In this document: piece after piece, positions 23,944-28,696 of the stretch
Layout: every line of letters begins with the position of its first letter
Position numbering within the stretch: the first letter of the stretch is position 1
Assembly (NCBI GenBank): GCA_017622635.1
Contig: JAGAQS010000282.1
Span: forward strand, 1-28,696
DNA from: Ruminococcus sp.
Lineage (GTDB): Bacteria > Bacillota > Clostridia > Oscillospirales > Ruminococcaceae
Direction: 5' to 3'
Length of the DNA: 28,696 nucleotides
Notes under the pieces: model-generated
Database searches by the model: none
Told to the model about the DNA's origin: nothing
Seen by the model: only the letters and a program-made list of their open reading frames with translations
Program-made: the position numbers and the translations under genes

Positions 23944-25116
23944 ATGTTAATTTATAACGCTGAAATTTATACAATGGACGAAAACGGAGTTATTCCGCTT
24001 GGCTGGATTGAAATAACAAAAAACAAAATAACGGCTGTCGGTAAGGGTATGCCTGACGAAATTCCCGAAGATTCCCTGAACGCTGACGGCGGAACGGTCT
24101 ACCCCGGATTTATAGACGCACACACCCACCTCGGTATAATTGAGGACGGTATTGACTTTGAGGGTGACGACTGCAACGAATCAACAGACCCTTTCACCCC
24201 TCAGATGAGAGCAATAGACGGAATCAATCCGTTTGACAGGTGTTTCAGTGAGGCAAGAATGAGAGGTATAACAGCAGTTGCATCAAGTCCCGGAAGTGCC
24301 AACGCCTGTGGCGGTGAAATATGTGCGATAAAAACGGCAGGCAGACGCATTGACGATATGTTGATAAAAAACGTCGGTATAAAATTTGCACTCGGTGAAA
24401 ATCCCAAAAACGTCTATAACGGACGTGAGGAAACACCTGTAACACGTATGGCTGTTACTGCCTTAATCCGTGAGGGACTCTATAAATCACGGCGTTATAC
24501 GCACGATATGGACAGCTACTATTCAGACAGTGACAACTATGAACCGCCTGAATATGATATAAAATGCGAATCCCTCATGCCTTTGCTTGAACGCAAACAG
24601 AAAGCATTTTTTCACTGTCACCGTGCAGACGATATATGCACCGCTATGAGAATAGCAAAAGAATTTTCACTTGACCCCGTAATCATACACGGAACTGAGG
24701 GCTATAAAATCGCCGACATAATCGCTGACGAAAAAATTCCTGTAATATGCGGTCCTGTAATATGTGACAGATGCAAGCCCGAAATGCGTGGACTTGAAAT
24801 TAAAAACGCATCTGTAATGCATGACAACGGTGTAAAAATTGCCATATGCACAGACCATACAGTTATACCTATTCAGTATCTTCCTCTTTCCGCACAGACA
24901 GCGGTAAAGGGCGGACTGGCTTTTGATGAGGCACTTAAAACACTTACTGTAAACCCTGCCGAAATTCTCGGAATAAATGACCGTGTGGGAATTATTGCCG
25001 TTGAAAAGGACGCTGATTTACAGATTTACAGAAAAGGAGAAAATCCGCTTGACCTTATGTCTGAACCGTTTTTTGTCATGATAGACGGTGTACCTGTACG
25101 CAGTGAGGTTTTATAA
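23944..25116 (+). CDS. Metal-dependent amidohydrolase (imidazolonepropionase-like)
   Basis: The ATG at 23944 is chosen because CGGAG stands six bases before it; an in-frame ATG at 23908 lies inside aroK. That gives 390 residues. The amidohydrolase signature PGFIDAHTHLG has His60 and His62; His224/His226 (FFHCHRADD), His249 (VIIHGTEG) and Asp304 (ICTDHT) complete a likely metal site, and VNPAEILGINDRVG...EKDADLQIY is the usual C-terminal end. It hydrolyses cyclic amide or related bonds in the cytoplasm; the substrate cannot be named. Its stop overlaps the start of the dockerin protein (TAATG). Confidence 0.88.
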   Translation: MLIYNAEIYTMDENGVIPLGWIEITKNKITAVGKGMPDEIPEDSLNADGGTVYPGFIDAHTHLGIIEDGIDFEGDDCNESTDPFTPQMRAIDGINPFDRCFSEARMRGITAVASSPGSANACGGEICAIKTAGRRIDDMLIKNVGIKFALGENPKNVYNGREETPVTRMAVTALIREGLYKSRRYTHDMDSYYSDSDNYEPPEYDIKCESLMPLLERKQKAFFHCHRADDICTAMRIAKEFSLDPVIIHGTEGYKIADIIADEKIPVICGPVICDRCKPEMRGLEIKNASVMHDNGVKIAICTDHTVIPIQYLPLSAQTAVKGGLAFDEALKTLTVNPAEILGINDRVGIIAVEKDADLQIYRKGENPLDLMSEPFFVMIDGVPVRSEVL

Positions 25117-26030
25117 TGAAAAAGATAATTGCCTTTATTTCTGCCATGCTTATGCTTCCGTCTCCTGTAACCACTTATGCAGAGAGTGCGGAAACACTAA
25201 GTGAAACAGTGGGGAACACTACTTTTTACTACACAATAAATGCAAACAATAATGCAGTAATTACGGGCTGTGAATCATATGAAGAAAGTATAACACTGCC
25301 TGCATTACTCGGCGGTTGTCTTGTAACTTCAATAGCAGAAAAAGCTTTTTTCGGAAAGTTTACTGTCAGTTCCGTGATAATTCCCGAAGGTGTTACATAT
25401 ATAGGTGATAACGCATTTTCAGGCTGTCTTTCACTTGAAAGTATAAAAATTCCCCAAACTGTAACTTATCTCGGAAACGGTTGTTTTACAAGCTGTTCCG
25501 AACTGCAAAACGTTGAACTGAACAACTCACTTTCCTCTATCCCCGACAACTGTTTCAATGCCTGTACTTCACTTAAAAATATAAATATTCCCGACTCCGT
25601 AACTCTGATAGGAACAGAAGCTTTTTTTGGCTGTTCGGATATATCGGGAATATTTATTCCGCCGAATGTAAAGGTAATAGGTGAAAACGCCCTCGGTATG
25701 CATTATGATATACGTGGAAACGGTATAGAAACTTTTAATGATTTTGTTATAAAAGGTCTGCCCGAAACTGCTGCCGCCGATTATGCGGAAGCACATAATA
25801 TTGAACTTTGTTTCCTGCTGGGTGACATCAATTCCGACGGTTACGTTGACGCTGTTGATTCATCTATGGCACTTATTGAATACGCAAGCGTTTCAGCAAA
25901 TAAACCAAGTACATTTGATAAATATCAGATGTTCGCAGGCGATTACGACGGAAACAAAATGATTGACGCTGTTGATGCAACAATGATACTTATCGAATAT
26001 GCACGTTTGCAGACAGAACTTATAAAATAA
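25116..26030 (+). CDS. Secreted LRR_5 protein with C-terminal type I dockerin
   Basis: 304 residues. Residues 1-22 are a signal peptide (KK, hydrophobic, cut near TYA). About 28-225 are LRR_5 repeats (YIGDNAFSGC, LGNGCFTSC, LIGTEAFFGC). Residues 235-299 form a dockerin with two EF-hand-like loops, GDINSDGYVDAVDS and GDYDGNKMIDAVDA, each followed by a helix with ALIEYA/MILIEYA. The two repeats are almost symmetrical, as in dockerins that bind cohesins in two orientations. It should plug into a cohesin scaffold outside the cell while presenting a binding surface. The start overlaps the amidohydrolase stop, so a secreted protein is coupled to a cytosolic enzyme. No cohesin gene is in the window. 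Confidence 0.88.
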   Translation: MKKIIAFISAMLMLPSPVTTYAESAETLSETVGNTTFYYTINANNNAVITGCESYEESITLPALLGGCLVTSIAEKAFFGKFTVSSVIIPEGVTYIGDNAFSGCLSLESIKIPQTVTYLGNGCFTSCSELQNVELNNSLSSIPDNCFNACTSLKNINIPDSVTLIGTEAFFGCSDISGIFIPPNVKVIGENALGMHYDIRGNGIETFNDFVIKGLPETAAADYAEAHNIELCFLLGDINSDGYVDAVDSSMALIEYASVSANKPSTFDKYQMFAGDYDGNKMIDAVDATMILIEYARLQTELIK

Positions 26031-26058
26031 AAAAAGGACGTACCGAAGTACGTCCTTT
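26029..26058 (-). terminator. Terminator with a UUCG tetraloop, after the dockerin gene pair
   Basis: An 11-bp perfect stem, 26033-26043 with 26048-26058, encloses a four-base loop. On the minus strand this reads C(TTCG)G, an exceptionally stable tetraloop, followed by seven T (26035-26029). It ends the minus-strand gene stopping at 26068. On the + strand the tail is poor, but the hairpin may slow transcripts from the fabD operon that ends at 26030. Confidence 0.88.
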
Positions 26059-26222
26059 GAATTATATTCAGTCGTAGAGGTGGCTTGCTGCCATTTCCTG
26101 TATTGTAACCGCATCACCGAGGGTTAAGCCGTTACCGTCTATATCGGCATTTACCTTGCCCTGTTCAGAAAGCTGATACTTGTCGGGATTTGCTATATAC
26201 TGCATAACAAATACTGCGTCAT
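26033..26222. repeat. Diverged direct repeat, copy 1 (dockerin tail plus terminator)
   Basis: The region matches 28514-28696 in the same orientation, covering the terminator hairpin, the stop codon and about 49 dockerin codons. Bases 26045-26085 are identical to 28526-28566 (41 in a row, including non-coding bases); beyond that, differences are mostly at third codon positions. Confidence 0.85.
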
Positions 26223-27168
26223 TTATGTTTACCTTACCGTCACAGTCTGCGTCGCCTGAAAGGGTAGGTTCGGGAAGCTGCATTGAATCAAACGGAACAT
26301 CTGTTATTGTAGTGGTAGTAGTGGTATCATCTGCTAAAGATGCATTGTCGTTTTCAGATGTTGTAACAGGTGTTGTTTCTAAAAGTCCGGTATTAACAGA
26401 GTCATCATATTTTGTATCTGGAAACATACTTGACAGGTCATAATTTCCAGACATAAAATATCCATACTTCTTGTAATTGTAAATCGGTACATATAATTCC
26501 TGTACCATTTTGTATCCCGGATAACGTTTTTCCTGAAAATCATTGAATGCCTGTCGTTCTTCATTCAATTCAAGTAAAGGGGCAAAACATGAACAATGTG
26601 GGTCCAATTTCCAGTCATTGAAATCTGATAAATAGTCCTCTGGCATATCATCTATAAATATCTGAAAATATTTTGATTCACCAGGTTTTATATCACAATT
26701 CAACTCAATTGATTTAATAGGTTCATCGGCAGTATTCCATGAAATTACTTTTTCTATAATCTCATCACCATCTTTATTCGTTTCCGCAAGGGTAAGCTGA
26801 ACTCCGAAATCAGTAAAAACAAAATCAGATGGTTCAAAAGTAGTATAATAAATATTACCGTCTTTATCAGTACATTCTTTATTACAGTATTTAGAGTTAT
26901 ATATATATGCATTATTAGCTTTATCATAAACAAATATTTTAAGGTTTTCATGTAAGTGTATTACATCACCTGAATTTTCTTCCTTGTAACTATCTTCTAT
27001 ATAATCATTGAGTTTATCATCATCAAGGATACCATCTTCATCATAAATATCTGCGTTTCTCAACTCGTCCGTAAAATCACTTGCCATTACAGGAAGTGCA
27101 TTTACACTCAAAGACATTACAGTTGCAAGAGAAAGAACCATTGCAGAGAGTTTCTTGAATTTTTTCAT
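26068..27168 (-). CDS. Secreted dockerin protein with an unrecognised N-terminal domain
   Basis: 366 residues. Residues 1-29 are a signal peptide ending near VMA. About 30-262 is a domain I do not recognise, with aromatic-rich strands (YDKANNAYIYNSKY, FVFTDFGVQLTLAE) and a CSCF motif at about 199-202. A Thr/Asp-rich linker (about 265-300, TTTTTT) leads to a dockerin at 303-361 with GDADCDGKVNINDA and ADIDGNGLTLGDA. It lies 20 bases after the pseudo-protease gene, with AAAGGAGG before the ATG, so the two form one unit. The linker is encoded by a short GTA/GTG-type repeat near 26307-26326. Function unknown; export and docking are clear. Confidence 0.85.
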   Translation of the reverse strand: MKKFKKLSAMVLSLATVMSLSVNALPVMASDFTDELRNADIYDEDGILDDDKLNDYIEDSYKEENSGDVIHLHENLKIFVYDKANNAYIYNSKYCNKECTDKDGNIYYTTFEPSDFVFTDFGVQLTLAETNKDGDEIIEKVISWNTADEPIKSIELNCDIKPGESKYFQIFIDDMPEDYLSDFNDWKLDPHCSCFAPLLELNEERQAFNDFQEKRYPGYKMVQELYVPIYNYKKYGYFMSGNYDLSSMFPDTKYDDSVNTGLLETTPVTTSENDNASLADDTTTTTTITDVPFDSMQLPEPTLSGDADCDGKVNINDAVFVMQYIANPDKYQLSEQGKVNADIDGNGLTLGDAVTIQEMAASHLYD

Positions 27169-27188
27169 AAATATACCTCCTTTTTCTG

Positions 27189-28361
27189 TTATTTGCCGGC
27201 TTTAGGATTCTGTTTGTAGAACCAAATAAGATTAGGATTCATTCTTACAGACCATGAACAACCAGTATTGACACTAAAACCTGTATTTACTCCGACAGCC
27301 GATTTTGCAGGTGTATCATTATAAGTAGACTCATAGTATGTTACACCGCCGTACATAGTATCATAAAACTGATTTTGTGAACATACCACCAACTCTCTTT
27401 TAATATTTGCTTCGTCTAATATCCATTGTGCTGGAGATGTAACCATACCTTTATCATAATATCTTGCAGATACTCCACCCAATTTTGCAAATCCACTGGT
27501 TGTAAGATTAGCACTACTGTTCATAAAACTATCAGACAAAACGCCCATATTCCAGATTCCATATTCCGATAAATCATCTTCAACGTATATCAAAGCATAA
27601 TCATAATTTTCCGGTGAATATTGTTGCCCTAATAATAAATCCCAATCTGGATATACATAATTCAAAGGTATGTGCAGTTCTTTTGCATCTGAAGTATGAA
27701 CAAGATTTGAAGAATTTACTGCTCCGTTCATGTTATAGATATTAACCTTGATGTTGTTAATGAAGTTACCGTTTGTTCTGTCATATACATTGTGTGCGGC
27801 AGTAGCAATCACATGACTGCCTACTATAAAGCCACTTCCAACATTACCATTTAAATCAAGCTGAACAACATTGGTGTTTTCCTGGTCTCTAAGTATATAT
27901 GGACTAACTTCATCTTCGTATGAAAAGGTTGAAGAAGCTGTAAGTTCCTCAGGTGGTGATATTGAATAACGTGACTTTGATGTTGCATCAGATGAACTGC
28001 ATATATGACGGAAATAACCTCTTGAATCTTGGTCAGGCTCGTCATAAAGTTCCTTATTTACAGTAGTTGGAGTTATAGAACCCGCCTCAACATACTGTAT
28101 CATAAGTGCATCAGTTTTAGTTACCGCACCGTCCTGATTGAAGTCCATTGCAGTAAACTGCCTATCAGTAACTGTGTACTTACCAAGAAGAAACTGACTG
28201 ATAGATACTGCATCATTGATATTTACCTGACCGTCACCGTCTGCGTCACCTAAAAGTACATTTGTAGCTGCATATGACTCTTTAGGAAATACGCTCGCAA
28301 AAGTACCGATACACGCCAAAGCGGAACATAAAGCTACCGCTTTTTTAAGATTGTGTTTCAA
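27189..28361 (-). CDS. Secreted dockerin plus trypsin-like (V8-type) protein, probably inactive
   Basis: 390 residues from the TTG at 28361, which has AGGAGG eight bases upstream; the nearest ATG is out of frame. Residues 1-31 are a signal peptide. Residues 36-95 form a dockerin at the N-terminal side (GDADGDGQVNINDA, MDFNQDGAVTKTDA). About 155-385 resemble glutamyl-endopeptidase-like S1 proteases: VGSGFIVGSHVIATAAHNVYD with His190, ENYDYALIYV with Asp254, and a late SAVGVNTGFSVNTG. At the nucleophile the family reads GGNSGSP, but here GGVTYYES (338-345) has Thr341 in place of Ser and Tyr in place of the oxyanion Gly. It may bind proteins without cutting them. It lies upstream of the dockerin gene ending at 26068, under the promoter at 28426-28454. 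Confidence 0.85.
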   Translation of the reverse strand: MKHNLKKAVALCSALACIGTFASVFPKESYAATNVLLGDADGDGQVNINDAVSISQFLLGKYTVTDRQFTAMDFNQDGAVTKTDALMIQYVEAGSITPTTVNKELYDEPDQDSRGYFRHICSSSDATSKSRYSISPPEELTASSTFSYEDEVSPYILRDQENTNVVQLDLNGNVGSGFIVGSHVIATAAHNVYDRTNGNFINNIKVNIYNMNGAVNSSNLVHTSDAKELHIPLNYVYPDWDLLLGQQYSPENYDYALIYVEDDLSEYGIWNMGVLSDSFMNSSANLTTSGFAKLGGVSARYYDKGMVTSPAQWILDEANIKRELVVCSQNQFYDTMYGGVTYYESTYNDTPAKSAVGVNTGFSVNTGCSWSVRMNPNLIWFYKQNPKAGK

Positions 28362-28369
28362 TTCGCATT

Positions 28370-28375
28370 CCTCCT
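28370..28375 (-). promoter_or_regulatory. Strong ribosome binding site for a TTG start
   Basis: AGGAGG on the minus strand lies eight bases before the TTG at 28361. An ATG between them (28368) opens only a seven-codon reading frame that stops within 25 bases. This sets the start of the dockerin-protease gene. Confidence 0.7.
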
Positions 28376-28415
28376 AATTAATTTGTGCATAAAATAATCT
28401 TTTTTACATTTTATG

Positions 28416-28429
28416 TACTATTAATAGTA
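28416..28429. promoter_or_regulatory. Perfect 14-bp palindrome over the -10 box of the dockerin operon
   Basis: TACTATTAATAGTA overlaps the -10 hexamer (28426-28431) and the likely start site. ACAT-TTT-ATGT follows nearby (28407-28417). A regulator bound here would block polymerase directly. Confidence 0.45.
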
Positions 28430-28454
28430 TATCACAATATTACGGTTTTGTCAA
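28426..28454 (-). promoter_or_regulatory. Sigma-A promoter of the dockerin pair
   Basis: On the minus strand: a perfect TTGACA (28454-28449), a 17-base spacer, TATACT (28431-28426) with TGA just before. It faces the gene that starts at 28361 and gives a leader of about 58 bases. Confidence 0.85.
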
Positions 28455-28513
28455 TATATACCATAAAATAAAAATAAACAAATTTTCTTTTTTGGAATTG
28501 TATAAAACAACTA

Positions 28514-28539
28514 AAAGGACGCATTGAAGTACGTCCTTT
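28514..28539 (-). terminator. Weakened terminator-like hairpin after the partial dockerin gene
   Basis: An 8-bp stem (28514-28521 with 28532-28539) corresponds base for base with the outer part of the stem at 26033-26058, but substitutions near the loop remove the UUCG tetraloop, and the T-run on the minus strand is shorter. It lies just past the stop at 28549. Confidence 0.6.
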
Positions 28540-28548
28540 GAATTATAT

Positions 28549-28696
28549 TCAGTCGTAGAGGTGGCTCGCCGCCATTTCCTGTATCGCAATTGCATCACTG
28601 AGAGTTATGCCGTTGCCGTCTATGTCAGCGTTTGCCTTACCCTGTTCCGATATTTTGTACTTGTCGGGATTCGCTATTGACTGCATAACAAATACC
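28549..28696 (-). CDS. Dockerin-containing protein, C-terminal end only (5' part outside window)
   Basis: Open from the window edge to TGA at 28551-28549; 48 visible residues. VFVMQSIANPDKYKISEQGK is the helix and linker after the first calcium loop, and ADIDGNGITLSDAI is the second calcium loop, ending in IQEMAASHLYD. It is nearly the same as the dockerin end of the gene at 26068 (IQEMAASHLYD is identical). The rest of the protein is not visible. Confidence 0.85.
   Translation of the reverse strand, partial: VFVMQSIANPDKYKISEQGKANADIDGNGITLSDAIAIQEMAASHLYD

Larger units (their letters stand above)
28514..28696. repeat. Diverged direct repeat, copy 2 (dockerin tail plus terminator)
   Basis: Partner of the repeat at 26033-26222, cut by the window edge, so its full extent is unknown. 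Confidence 0.85.

Noticed and set aside
26300..26345. A GTA/GTG-type short tandem repeat as a phase-variable tract.
   Set aside because: It is in frame, imperfect, and encodes the Thr-rich linker; copy changes would only alter linker length.

Overview
The window reads as low-GC Bacillota DNA, most likely Ruminococcus or a close relative in the Oscillospiraceae. The clues are several secreted proteins with type I dockerins (the cellulosome plug-in module), BspA-like LRR_5 surface proteins, a FabK-dependent type II fatty acid synthase, a ferredoxin-linked 2-oxoacid oxidoreductase, and the sporulation genes yabP and yabQ. This assignment rests on protein families and layout only; no search was run.

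Layout. 1-445: 3' end of guaB and a terminator. 516-1774 (-): a REC-PAS-GGDEF diguanylate cyclase gene whose frame breaks at a perfect U UUU UUA heptamer followed at once by UAG. 1990-5455 (-): two adjacent membrane-anchored LRR_5 proteins behind a clear promoter. 5588-7159 (-): the conserved yabP-yabQ-divIC-yabR cluster. 7318-8004 (+): a sortase, divergent from yabP. 8056-11311 (-): an operon of a P-loop ATPase, a 2x[4Fe-4S] ferredoxin and the alpha, beta and gamma subunits of a 2-oxoacid:ferredoxin oxidoreductase, with its own promoter and terminator.

11471-20180 (-): an eleven-gene fatty acid operon, fabH-fabK-(zinc-ribbon ORF)-fabG-fabF-accB-fabZ-accC-accD-accA-acpP. It encodes initiation, elongation, the acetyl-CoA carboxylase and the carrier protein. 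The one core gene missing from it, fabD, lies divergently across a 253-base regulatory gap and leads a second, tightly packed operon (20434-26030, +): fabD-aroE-two paralogous cytoplasmic LRR_5 proteins-aroK-amidohydrolase-secreted LRR/dockerin protein. The fab operon needs FabD to make malonyl-ACP, so the two divergent units should be co-regulated; palindromes in the gap are candidate operators.

26068-28696 (-): a dockerin cluster. It holds a dockerin-trypsin-like protein that appears to have lost its catalytic serine, a secreted dockerin protein of unknown function, and the 3' end of a third dockerin gene whose tail and terminator are a diverged copy of those of the second.

No tRNA, rRNA, CRISPR array, insertion sequence or prophage was recognised. 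The most notable items are the GGDEF frame break, the rearranged fab operon with an uncharacterised zinc-ribbon gene in the position fabD often holds, the paired intracellular LRR_5 genes inside the shikimate operon, and the pseudo-protease with a dockerin.
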